DNA from: Campylobacterales bacterium
GTDB taxonomy: Bacteria; Campylobacterota; Campylobacteria; Campylobacterales; QNZT01
Reading direction: 5' to 3'
DNA: 21,448 nucleotides
Assembly: GCA_027055005.1 (NCBI GenBank)
Contig: JALUNR010000226.1
Span: 1-21,448 of the forward strand
Part shown: positions 6,437 to 14,123 of the stretch, piece by piece
Position numbering within the stretch: position 1 is the stretch's first letter
Layout: every line of letters begins with the position of its first letter
Translations under genes and position numbers: made by a program
The notes under the pieces: model-generated
Databases searched by the model: none
Told to the model about the DNA's origin: nothing
Seen by the model: only the letters and a program-made list of their open reading frames with translations

Positions 6437-7573
6437 TTATTTACTAGAGTTCACTATATAGTCAACGACTTTTTTAAACTCAGTATCCAAGAGCATACTA
6501 GCTCCACCTTTTGGAGGCATAGCTCCTTTACCCTTTATTCCATGTTTATACAAAGTTGCCATACCTTGCTTGATTCTAGGTGCCCAAGCTTTTTTATCAC
6601 CTTTTACAGGTGCACCAGCTGCTCCAGAGTCATGACACATAGCACACTTAGATGCATAAATCTCTTTTGATTTATCTACATTTCCACCTGCTTTTTTCTT
6701 TGGTAAATCTCTTTTAGTTGAGATTGGAGGAAGAGCTGTAGTTGCCATATCAACAACTATTCTTTGTACTTTTGGTTTACCTTTAAAACAGTTATGCATA
6801 CATCTTTTACCATTACCATAGTTTTTATAATTAGCATAAAATTTTCTTACATTATCTAATCCATGGTCAATATCAGGAATAAATCCATTTTTGTTTGGTA
6901 AATCTATTTTTAAAATATTATCTTTATTTATTTCAGTCTCTTCATCTATTTCTGTGCCATCTGTAAATTTTAATTCATTTAAGTTTGAAATATATGCTAC
7001 CAATGCATAAACTTGATCATTTGTTAAACTCATAGGTGCATTGTGTGGCATACCTGTTTTTATATACCACCAAAGAGTAGAAACTTTTGGCCAGTATGAA
7101 CCATATACTCTAACAGGACCATCTTTATCTGGAGTAGTCCTTTGGTTTGTCAAAGTTTTATGTAAATCATATGCATTCCCTTTAGAAAGTGCAGGATATC
7201 CATTTCCTCCAGCTCCAAAGTCAAAGTGACAAGCTATACATTTATTTTCATAGATCTCTTCACCCTCTTCAGCAGTTCCTTTACCTTCTGGAAAACCTTT
7301 TCCATCAGGCATTTCATCTATATCCCATTTTTTGATTTCATTTTTAGTAGCAGTTCTTCCTAGTTTAAAACCACCTTTTAATGTTTTTTCATTTACATGA
7401 TAAGATGAAGTCATTCCATGTTTTATAGGATAAGTAACACCACCATCTATAACTCGTTTACCTTTATCAGGACCATCAGCATAGTTTTTAGAACCATCAG
7501 CTAAAAGAGTTGTTGATGCTAAAGCACTCATTGCAATAGCTGAAAATATTAATTTATGATAAGACTTGAACAT
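6437..7573 (-). CDS. soxD: Sulfur oxidation dihaem cytochrome c SoxD
   Basis: SoxD is the cytochrome subunit of the SoxCD sulfane dehydrogenase, taking electrons from the molybdenum subunit SoxC. A Sec signal (residues 8-25) directs it to the periplasm. Two CXXCH haem sites are present: CIACH at 112-116 and CAMCH at 310-314, with candidate axial methionines Met175 (TGMPHNAP) and Met352 (GAMPPKGG). A separate pair Cys258/Cys262 (CMHNC) is not a haem motif and may form a disulfide. At 378 residues it is family-like. The ATG has AGGGGAGGT upstream and overlaps the end of soxC by 20 bases, so both subunits are coupled. Confidence 0.96.
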   Translation of the reverse strand: MFKSYHKLIFSAIAMSALASTTLLADGSKNYADGPDKGKRVIDGGVTYPIKHGMTSSYHVNEKTLKGGFKLGRTATKNEIKKWDIDEMPDGKGFPEGKGTAEEGEEIYENKCIACHFDFGAGGNGYPALSKGNAYDLHKTLTNQRTTPDKDGPVRVYGSYWPKVSTLWWYIKTGMPHNAPMSLTNDQVYALVAYISNLNELKFTDGTEIDEETEINKDNILKIDLPNKNGFIPDIDHGLDNVRKFYANYKNYGNGKRCMHNCFKGKPKVQRIVVDMATTALPPISTKRDLPKKKAGGNVDKSKEIYASKCAMCHDSGAAGAPVKGDKKAWAPRIKQGMATLYKHGIKGKGAMPPKGGASMLLDTEFKKVVDYIVNSSK

Positions 7574-8885
7574 TGTTTACCTCCCCTTTTGCTGTTACTT
7601 CCCAAGTTTGGATACCATTTCTATGATAAACTGATTCAACTCCCATAACATCTCTTTCATGTTTTACAGTTGGTTGAACATGTCCACCATCATCATAAGC
7701 TCTACTTGATAAAAGAAGTGGTTTTCCTTCATATTTGTAAACATAACTAAATCTAGTCCATGCTTTTGGTAGTACTAATCCTTTAAGATCAGCTTGAACC
7801 CAGTTTTTACCACCATCAAAACTTATGTCAACACCTTTGACAGTTCCCATACCACTCCAAGCTAGTCCTTCTATCTCTACAAGTTGACCTTTTTTAAGGT
7901 CAGTCCAAGGTTTTTCTGGACAAGGAGAAGTGATAACTGAGTTTACTTCAAGTGCATAAAAGTGTTGGATCGCTTTTCCAGTTTTCTTTAGAGCAGTGTA
8001 TTTTGCAGTTTCTTCTTTTGCATACCAAGGTTTGTCTCCAAACTCTAATCTTGCTAGCCATTTTACACAAAGATTTCCTTCCCATCCTGGAACAAGAAGT
8101 CTGATAGGATAACCTTGTTCTGGTCTTAGTGCTTCACCATTTTGTCCCCATACCACCATAGCATCATCAAGTACTTTATCTATAGGTATAGTTCTTCCCA
8201 TATGAGAGCTATCTCCACCCTCTGCTAACATCCATTTTGCTTTTGGGCTAAGTCCAAGATCTTTTAGTATAGTTTTTAGGTAAACTCCAGTCCACTCAGC
8301 ACAACTCATCATACCTTTAGCAAACTGAACAGAGTTAAACTGTGGTCCCCTCCACTCTGGTCCACCATTTGCTGGACACTCTATGAAGTGGATTCTACTT
8401 ACACTTGGGTATCTTTTTAACTCATCCATAGTTAAAATAATAGGTTTTTTAACAAGACCGTGAATCATAAGTCTATGTTTGTTGGGATCTATTTGAGCTA
8501 TACCACCGTGAGCTCTACTAAAGAAAAGTCCATTTGGTGTGATATTTCCCATAGATTCATGAATAGGACACATAGCGATAGATGCTTGCCAGTTTCCTGA
8601 TTGAAGAAGTTTCATATTTCTTCTTAGATTGTTATGCTCATATGGTGATGGCATTCCATATCTGTTTTTTGTTACTGGATCACCTAGAGCTGTTGCCCAA
8701 GGTTGCTCCTCCATTATAGCCGCATCATCAGCTTTTACTTTTATAGGACTAAGTACGGTAGCCGCACTAACTGCCCCAATAGATAAAGTAGCTGCTTTTT
8801 TAAAAAAGTCTCTTCTACTCTTTATCTCTTTAGCTTCAGATGAGAAGTTTTTTTTCTCTTTTGAAAACAAACTTATCTTAGTCAT
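7554..8885 (-). CDS. soxC: Sulfane dehydrogenase molybdenum subunit SoxC
   Basis: SoxC is a sulfite-oxidase-type molybdoenzyme which, with SoxD, oxidises the SoxY-bound sulfane sulfur in the periplasm and saves six electrons per thiosulfate. A Tat signal is evident (SRRDFFKK at 23-30, hydrophobic 31-47), as required for a folded molybdenum-cofactor protein. The Mo-ligand cysteine is Cys170 in FIECPANGGPEWRG, and the SoxC-type stretch continues to EWTGVYLKTIL. The C-terminal dimerisation domain (about 315-440) is present with WSGMGTVKGVDISFDGG. ATG with AAGGAGG upstream. It is the first gene of the run and faces a MOSC gene across a 153-base divergent spacer. Confidence 0.97.
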   Translation of the reverse strand: MTKISLFSKEKKNFSSEAKEIKSRRDFFKKAATLSIGAVSAATVLSPIKVKADDAAIMEEQPWATALGDPVTKNRYGMPSPYEHNNLRRNMKLLQSGNWQASIAMCPIHESMGNITPNGLFFSRAHGGIAQIDPNKHRLMIHGLVKKPIILTMDELKRYPSVSRIHFIECPANGGPEWRGPQFNSVQFAKGMMSCAEWTGVYLKTILKDLGLSPKAKWMLAEGGDSSHMGRTIPIDKVLDDAMVVWGQNGEALRPEQGYPIRLLVPGWEGNLCVKWLARLEFGDKPWYAKEETAKYTALKKTGKAIQHFYALEVNSVITSPCPEKPWTDLKKGQLVEIEGLAWSGMGTVKGVDISFDGGKNWVQADLKGLVLPKAWTRFSYVYKYEGKPLLLSSRAYDDGGHVQPTVKHERDVMGVESVYHRNGIQTWEVTAKGEVNNVQVLS

Positions 8886-8914
8886 TTTTCCTCCTTATAG
8901 ATTTAAAAAAATTT

Positions 8915-8920
8915 ATTATA
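8915..8920 (-). promoter_or_regulatory. Probable -10 of the sox promoter
   Basis: On the minus strand TATAAT lies about 30 bases upstream of soxC, with the AAGGAGG ribosome site in between at 8890-8896. No convincing -35 is seen, as is usual in this phylum. It would drive soxC-soxD-soxY-soxZ and the two downstream genes. Confidence 0.5.
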
Positions 8921-8971
8921 ATAAAAAATTATATAAATGTCAATGAAAATATGACTAAATTTCAAATTTTA

Positions 8972-8977
8972 TATAAT
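8972..8977 (+). promoter_or_regulatory. Probable -10 of the MOSC-YeiH promoter
   Basis: TATAAT in an A/T-only tract about 60 bases upstream of the MOSC start. A second, poorer candidate (TATAAG) lies nearer at about 9007-9012. Together with the soxC -10 it makes this 153-base spacer a divergent regulatory region. I did not find a palindromic operator in it. Confidence 0.45.
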
Positions 8978-9038
8978 ATTTTATTATTTAAAGTATTTTT
9001 TGATAGTATAAGTTTTCTTTATTTTATCAAGGAGTTTT

Positions 9039-9467
9039 ATGAAAAAAGAAGTTGGAAGTATTTTAAGTGTTTTTAAATCAAAACAAAAAGCAGATGAGCT
9101 ATTATTAGATGAGAGTGGTGTAGTTGGTGATAAATTTTATGCCAAAGATATAAATCGCTCTGTTTTGCTAATATCTCAAGATAGTTATGATTTAGCTAAA
9201 AAAGCTGGGATAAATCCTCCTAGTGGTAGTTTAGGAGAAAATATACTTCTATCTTTCAACCCATATAAACTACCTTTAGGAACAAAGATAAAGATAGCTG
9301 ATGTGGTGCTAGAGATTTCTCAAAACTGCACTCTTTGTAACTCACTTTCAAAAGTTGATGCAAAACTTCCAAAACTTTTAAAAAACGATAGAGGAATTTT
9401 TGCAAAAGTAATAAATGGTGGAGTTATCAAAGTAAATGACAAAATATTTTTGAAAGGAGAAAACTAA
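9039..9467 (+). CDS. MOSC-domain protein
   Basis: A stand-alone MOSC (molybdenum cofactor sulfurase C-terminal) domain of 142 residues. The motif set is visible: GVVGDKF at 27-33, an R-x-VLLIS strand at 40-46, GSLGENIL at 63-70, the cysteine pair Cys97/Cys100 (NCTLC) and RGIFAKVINGGVIKVND at 118-134. MOSC proteins bind sulfur and molybdenum cofactor, and small ones like this are of unsettled function. AAGGAG lies just before ATG. It is divergent from soxC, a Mo-cofactor enzyme, and one base before the YeiH gene, whose ribosome site lies inside this gene. That placement suggests a role in sulfur or Mo-cofactor handling for the sox system. Confidence 0.94.
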   Translation: MKKEVGSILSVFKSKQKADELLLDESGVVGDKFYAKDINRSVLLISQDSYDLAKKAGINPPSGSLGENILLSFNPYKLPLGTKIKIADVVLEISQNCTLCNSLSKVDAKLPKLLKNDRGIFAKVINGGVIKVNDKIFLKGEN

Positions 9468-9468
9468 A

Positions 9469-10506
9469 ATGTTTTCAGCAGAAAAAAGAAATGATACTTT
9501 TAAAGGTATCATATTTGTAGCCATTTTTGCTTTTGCAGCTATAGCTATTGCACAAATTGGAGCGGTTAAAGCTCTTCAACTTTCACCTTTAATCATAGGT
9601 ATAGTTTTAGGTATTATTTATGCAAATACTTTAAGACATCATATACCAAGCCAATGGGGTCCAGGAATAACATTTTCTGGAAAAACACTTCTAAGACTTG
9701 CGATAGTTTTATATGGATTTAGGATAACTCTTACTCAACTTATGGATGTAGGACTTGAGGGATTAGTTGTTAGTATTTTGATGGTATCTACTACATTTTT
9801 ACTAGGTTCCTATATAGGTATCAAATTTTTTGGTATGGATAAGGATTTAGCATTTTTAACAGCTGCGGGAAGTAGTGTTTGTGGAGCTGCAGCAGTATTA
9901 GCTACTGAGCCTGTTGTAAAAGGTGAGGATTATAAAAGTGCGATAGCAGTTTCTACTGTTGTTCTTTATGGAACTATTGCTATGTTTTTATACCCTATAC
10001 TGTATAAAGCTGGTATATTTCATATGGATGCAAAAACTATGGGTATCTTTATAGGTGGTACTGTTCATGAAGTAGCACAAGTTGTTGCAACTGGAGCAGG
10101 AATAGCAGGTCCTGGAAGTGAGATGGGAAATAGTGCAGTTTTGGTTAAAATGACAAGGGTTGTTTTGATAGCACCTCTACTTTTAGTTTTAGGATTTTAC
10201 TTAGCAAAAACTACAAAAGTAACTAGCGGAGAAAAAGCAAAAGTTGGAGTACCTCTTTTTGTACTTGGATTTTTAGCTATGATTATCGTAAACTCATATA
10301 TTCCTATTTCAAAAGAGATTATAGGGGTAATAAACTCAGTTGATACATTTTTACTTACTATGGCTATGACTGCACTTGGTATGGGAACTTATATAGAAAA
10401 GTTTAAAACAAGTGGAGCAGCACCAATATATGTAGCTGGTATTATGTTTGTTTGGCTTTTAGTTGGTGGATACTTTATCACTAAAGGTGTGGTAGCCATT
10501 CTCTAA
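9469..10506 (+). CDS. YeiH/YadS family putative sulfate exporter (UPF0324)
   Basis: A 345-residue inner membrane protein with about ten hydrophobic helices. The UPF0324/PSE signature appears as GKTLLRLAIVLYGFRITL (71-88), GSSVCGAAAVLATEPVV (134-150) and GGTVHEVAQVVATG (197-210), the inverted-repeat pair of broken helices of the family. Members are annotated as putative sulfate exporters; in a thiosulfate oxidiser it could remove sulfate or sulfite, or act on another anion. The gene is co-directional with the MOSC gene one base upstream and ends at a convergent hairpin. Transport substrate is inferred from the family and from the neighbouring sox genes. Confidence 0.94.
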   Translation: MFSAEKRNDTFKGIIFVAIFAFAAIAIAQIGAVKALQLSPLIIGIVLGIIYANTLRHHIPSQWGPGITFSGKTLLRLAIVLYGFRITLTQLMDVGLEGLVVSILMVSTTFLLGSYIGIKFFGMDKDLAFLTAAGSSVCGAAAVLATEPVVKGEDYKSAIAVSTVVLYGTIAMFLYPILYKAGIFHMDAKTMGIFIGGTVHEVAQVVATGAGIAGPGSEMGNSAVLVKMTRVVLIAPLLLVLGFYLAKTTKVTSGEKAKVGVPLFVLGFLAMIIVNSYIPISKEIIGVINSVDTFLLTMAMTALGMGTYIEKFKTSGAAPIYVAGIMFVWLLVGGYFITKGVVAIL

Positions 10507-10539
10507 ATATTTAAGGAAGTTTTTACTTCCCTAAATATT
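10506..10539. terminator. Bidirectional terminator between convergent genes
   Basis: A 14-base stem (10506-10519 with 10526-10539) with one mismatch and a six-base loop that contains five T. It lies between the stop of the YeiH gene and the stop of the iron-sulfur gene and overlaps both ends by one or two bases. A/T runs on both sides allow function in either direction. Confidence 0.75.
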
Positions 10540-11248
10540 AGAAACTAAGTGTTCCAAAATCTCCCACTCCAAAATTTGGATCCATATATCCATATTTAGC
10601 ACTTTTTGCTCTCAAGTTTAATATATCCATCTTTGGGTCTATATTTTGAGGACAAACTATTGTACATTCTCCACACAAAGTACAATCCCAAATACCATTT
10701 TTTTGAATCAAATCTATTTTTTGTTTTTCATCTTCACATCTTTTATCATTTATATATCTTAAAACTCTAGTAAGGGCAAATGGTCCTAAAAAATCTTTGT
10801 TTACTTCCAAAACGGGACAAGAACTAAAACAAGAGTTACAAAGTATGCAATCACTTTGCTTTTCTATAAGTTTTTCATCTTCTTTTGTTTGTTTTATACT
10901 TTTGCTTTTTTCTAAAAAAGATCTTGTTTTTACTAAAGTTATAAAACTTGCATCGGACTCTACTACTAAATCTTTTATAATATCTAATTTTGAAAGAGGA
11001 GTAATAACATCCCCATCTTGAACTTTATATCCACAAGAGAGTTTTTCTTTACCGTTTACCTTAACTGAACAACTTCCGCAAACTTCACTCCTACAACCAC
11101 TACTATATGTTAAAGTCTGATCAAAATTTGTTTTTATAAAATCAAGAGCTTCTAATAGTGTAGGATTTTTTAAAGGTAATTTATATTCAACTTCTATGCT
11201 AGGATTTGGTTTACGATGAGTACAGTATCTTTGTATGATTATTTTCAC
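10538..11248 (-). CDS. SdhB/FrdB-family iron-sulfur protein with an extra cluster cysteine
   Basis: A 236-residue electron-transfer subunit that would pass electrons between the flavoprotein upstream and a quinone or other partner. The [2Fe-2S] ligands are Cys52, Cys57, Cys60 and Cys72 (GCRSEVCGSC, then LSC). The first cluster motif has Cys134, 137, 140 and 144; the second has Cys189, 192, 195 and 199 (CTLCGECTIVCP). In E. coli FrdB the position of Cys192 is a valine (Val207), giving a [3Fe-4S] cluster; here a cysteine predicts a second [4Fe-4S]. The start is GTG, overlapping the flavoprotein stop by four bases (GTGA) with AGGA upstream. No SdhC/D- or SdhE-type anchor lies nearby. Confidence 0.9.
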   Translation of the reverse strand: MKIIIQRYCTHRKPNPSIEVEYKLPLKNPTLLEALDFIKTNFDQTLTYSSGCRSEVCGSCSVKVNGKEKLSCGYKVQDGDVITPLSKLDIIKDLVVESDASFITLVKTRSFLEKSKSIKQTKEDEKLIEKQSDCILCNSCFSSCPVLEVNKDFLGPFALTRVLRYINDKRCEDEKQKIDLIQKNGIWDCTLCGECTIVCPQNIDPKMDILNLRAKSAKYGYMDPNFGVGDFGTLSF

Positions 11249-12720
11249 AATACTATCCTAAGTGATGAAGTTATCATTTCCTTAGCTAAAACTAATGAGT
11301 TTTGAAACTTTAAATATTCAACTAGAGTATTATTATAAACTATACTTTTATCTATAAGACCAACTTTTGGTAATTTTTTTATAAAATCTAAAGCTTTTAA
11401 AAGATCTTCTTTCTCTCTTTTTATCCCAACTTTTAAGTATAATACTTCTCCTAACTCATCTCTTTGTTTATAAAAATTTGTATCTTCTTGTATATCAAAG
11501 ATATCTTCTATCCTTTTTTGCACTTTTAAAAGTATAGATTTTATCTGTAACTCTTTTTGTGATTTTACAAAAGTTACTGCATTTTCACCAACTCTTAAAC
11601 CAAAAGCTATTATTTCTAAAAGTGAGTTTCCTCCTAATCTATTTGCCCCATGAACTTTTGCATCACTACACTCTCCAACAGCATATAATCCATCAAGTGA
11701 AGTCATAAGATTTTCATCAACTGCTATTCCACCCATAGAGTAGTGAGCTACTGGCTTTATAGGTATAAGTTCAGTTACTGGGTCAATATTTTCATAAAGT
11801 TTTGCCAACTTTCTCTCTTGAGGTAGATTTTCATTTATAAAATCCTCTCCTAAATGTCTAATATCTAAAAATACTTCTTCACCCTTTTGTATCTGTTCCC
11901 AAATAGCAATACTTACTTTATCTCTTGGTAAAAGTTCATCTACAAATCTCTCACCTTTAGAATTAAGTAGTTTTCCCCCTGCACCTCTTGCACTTTCACT
12001 TATCAAAATAGAAGACTTTTTTAATCCTGTTGGATGAAATTGTACAAAATCAAGATTTGAAGTTTTTATACCATATTTTATACAAAGAGATATAGCATCT
12101 CCTGTTGAAGAGTACATATTTGTAGTATGTGAATGATAAATGCCAGCATAACCACCAGTAGCTAAAATAACACTTTTAGCAAAAATTTCTTTTAGCTTTC
12201 CACTTCTGATATCTAAAAATACAGCTCCTTTTATCGCATTCTCTTCTATTATAAAATCCATCAAATAATGTTCATATAAAAAAGGTATTTTATTTTTCAA
12301 AGAGTTATCAAAAAGAGTTTGAAGGATTTTTAAACCTGTATAATCTTGAGAATAACAAGCTCTATTGTATTTTGTTCCACCAAGTTTTCTTTGAGCAATA
12401 TTTGCATCGTTGTCTCTACTAAAAATAACCCCTATGCTATCAAGCCAATTTACAGCATTTGGAGCATCTTCACACATCATAGTAACCATTTTGTTATCTG
12501 CTAAAAAATGAGAAGCTTTTATCGTATCTTCTATATGTTTTTGGATACTATCACCATTTTTATCACTCAAAACTGCATTTATCCCACCCTGAGCCATAGA
12601 AGTTTGAGATCTTGTAGGATAACTTTCACTCACAACTAAAACTTTACTCCCCAATTTTTGAGCAGATAAAGCAGCTGTTAATCCAGCTCCACCAGAGCCT
12701 ATGATAAGAATATCAATCAT
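11245..12720 (-). CDS. SdhA/FrdA-family flavoprotein, short, without covalent-FAD His
   Basis: A flavoprotein of the succinate dehydrogenase/fumarate reductase family. GSGGAG at 8-13 binds FAD. Substrate and catalytic residues are present: His229 (FHPTG), Arg266 (PRD), His326 (HYSMGG) and Arg361 (GANRLGGNS). The covalent-FAD histidine is replaced by Gln39 in RSQTSMAQGG, so FAD should be non-covalent. The loop RKLGGTKYNR at 111-120 looks like FrdA, not like aspartate oxidase. At 491 residues it ends about 100 short of SdhA/FrdA, before the usual ESRGAH segment. I place the start at ATG 12720; the longer frame begins at a TTG (12738) within pyrC. There is no Tat signal, so it is cytoplasmic. 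Confidence 0.85.
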   Translation of the reverse strand: MIDILIIGSGGAGLTAALSAQKLGSKVLVVSESYPTRSQTSMAQGGINAVLSDKNGDSIQKHIEDTIKASHFLADNKMVTMMCEDAPNAVNWLDSIGVIFSRDNDANIAQRKLGGTKYNRACYSQDYTGLKILQTLFDNSLKNKIPFLYEHYLMDFIIEENAIKGAVFLDIRSGKLKEIFAKSVILATGGYAGIYHSHTTNMYSSTGDAISLCIKYGIKTSNLDFVQFHPTGLKKSSILISESARGAGGKLLNSKGERFVDELLPRDKVSIAIWEQIQKGEEVFLDIRHLGEDFINENLPQERKLAKLYENIDPVTELIPIKPVAHYSMGGIAVDENLMTSLDGLYAVGECSDAKVHGANRLGGNSLLEIIAFGLRVGENAVTFVKSQKELQIKSILLKVQKRIEDIFDIQEDTNFYKQRDELGEVLYLKVGIKREKEDLLKALDFIKKLPKVGLIDKSIVYNNTLVEYLKFQNSLVLAKEMITSSLRIVL

Positions 12721-12722
12721 AC

Positions 12723-13718
12723 CTATTGTATTTTCCAACTAAGTTTTTGACCAGCAAACATAGGAACAACACCATCATATTCACTTGGTACTTTCCACTC
12801 TTCTTTTTTTAGAGTTATATCTTTTTTTAAAGGAGTTAAGTTATAAATCTCTCTTGCATTATCACTTATAAAAGCTTGAAGATTTTCTAACTTATCATAA
12901 GAATCAAAAAGCTCTACTAATTTTGGTAAGATAATTGGAGCTGTAAAAACTCCAGCGGCACATCCTGGAGCTTCTTTTGCACTTTTTGGATGAGGAGCTG
13001 AATCACTTCCAAACATCACTTTTTTATTTCCACTTAAAGCTATATCTAAAAGTGCTTTCTTATCTTCTGGTCTTTTTGCTATTGGTTTACAAAAAAGGTG
13101 AGGTTGTAAAAGTCCACCAGCCACATCATCTAAAGTTATCAAAAGATGATGTAAAGTTATAGTTGCATATAAGTTTTCATACTTTTTTAGTGCTTCTACC
13201 GAATCTTTCGTAGTGATATGTTCCATTATGATTTTAAGATTTGGAAAAGCTTTGGCAAGAGCTTGATAAACAGGGACAAACTCTTTTTCTCTATCCATCA
13301 CAAAACCATTACTTTCGCCATGTATACAAAGAGGAAGTTCAAGTTCACTCATAGCTTCAAGGGTATTTCTTAACTCTTCTACATTTATGCTACTTACTCC
13401 ATCCTCACTATTTGTTGTGATGCCTGCTGGATATAATTTGATAGATTTTATATATTTTTTTGCCTCTTTTAAAAAATCATAATCATAATCACTTTTAAAA
13501 AAGAGTGTCATAAAAGGTTCAAAATTATCATCTTTTATAGCATCTTTTATTCTATCTCTATATGCCTTTACCTCATATATCGAAGTTATAGGGGGAACTA
13601 AGTTTGGCATAACAACAGCTCCTGCAAAATCTTTACTACTAAGAGGTGCAACAATTTTTAACATATTATTATCTCTTAAATGTAAATGCATATCCAATGG
13701 TGAATTTAAAGTTATCAT
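12723..13718 (-). CDS. pyrC: Dihydroorotase
   Basis: PyrC closes carbamoyl-aspartate to dihydroorotate in pyrimidine synthesis. Metal and active-site residues are all present: His11 and His13 in MHLHLRD, the carbamylated Lys94 (IKLYPAG), His133 (CIHGES), His167 (MEHIT) and Asp239 (FGSDSAPHP). It begins at ATG 13718 (331 residues) with AGGA upstream, matching the family start MITLNSPLDMHLH; the open frame goes 32 codons further upstream only by overlapping the previous gene in another frame. It is the third gene of the run, seven bases after the propeptide gene and two bases before the flavoprotein. Confidence 0.97.
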   Translation of the reverse strand: MITLNSPLDMHLHLRDNNMLKIVAPLSSKDFAGAVVMPNLVPPITSIYEVKAYRDRIKDAIKDDNFEPFMTLFFKSDYDYDFLKEAKKYIKSIKLYPAGITTNSEDGVSSINVEELRNTLEAMSELELPLCIHGESNGFVMDREKEFVPVYQALAKAFPNLKIIMEHITTKDSVEALKKYENLYATITLHHLLITLDDVAGGLLQPHLFCKPIAKRPEDKKALLDIALSGNKKVMFGSDSAPHPKSAKEAPGCAAGVFTAPIILPKLVELFDSYDKLENLQAFISDNAREIYNLTPLKKDITLKKEEWKVPSEYDGVVPMFAGQKLSWKIQ

Positions 13719-13725
13719 AAAAATC

Positions 13726-14112
13726 CTATCTCTTGTAATATTTTTGTACTTTATTAGGCATTGCATAGATTGCATCATTATCTTTTGCCATTTTTTGAGT
13801 AAGTAAAAATACATTTTGAGAAGAAGAAAGTTTTAAAAGATACACAGTTGAACCTAAATGCTCACTCTTTTGTATATCATATTTTTCAAAGAAAGCATTT
13901 GGATCTATATCTTTTTTTAATTTTACTATAATCTCATTTTTTATACCTATTTTCCTACCATCTCGTGTTTTATAATACTTTACAGCTGAGTTATTTAAAC
14001 TTCTTGTAGAAATACTTTTGAGTGGTGTTAGTTCCACTTTTTTCCCATACTCATAATAAAAATCTCCTCCATATAGATTTAAAGCCAACAATATTACTAA
14101 AATATTTTTCAT
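13726..14112 (-). CDS. Secreted subtilisin-propeptide-like protein (I9-like), separate from its protease
   Basis: A 128-residue secreted protein: signal peptide 1-15, then a domain that reads like the N-terminal propeptide of subtilases. NEIIVKLKKDIDPNAFFEKY (59-78) matches the opening strand and helix of that fold, STVYLLKLSSSQNVFLLTQKM is the middle strand and second helix, and DAIYAMPNKVQKYYKR (113-128) is the closing strand that in whole subtilases reads V.YAEPN just before the cut site. No protease domain follows; the protein stops there. The subtilase gene just upstream (11-base gap) starts with no such propeptide. This looks like a trans-acting folding helper and inhibitor. AAGGGAG precedes the ATG. 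Confidence 0.8.
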   Translation of the reverse strand: MKNILVILLALNLYGGDFYYEYGKKVELTPLKSISTRSLNNSAVKYYKTRDGRKIGIKNEIIVKLKKDIDPNAFFEKYDIQKSEHLGSTVYLLKLSSSQNVFLLTQKMAKDNDAIYAMPNKVQKYYKR

Positions 14113-14123
14113 TTTTCACTCCC

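Noticed and set aside
11245..12720. L-aspartate oxidase (NadB) as identity of the flavoprotein
   Set aside because: The loop GGTKYNR with SQDYTGLKILQTL matches FrdA/SdhA rather than the NadB EGGHS loop, and it is overlapped with an SdhB-type partner.
12723..13814. Longer dihydroorotase start upstream of 13718
   Set aside because: The extra 32 residues read out of the preceding propeptide gene and do not resemble PyrC; the ATG at 13718 has a ribosome site and the family N-terminus.
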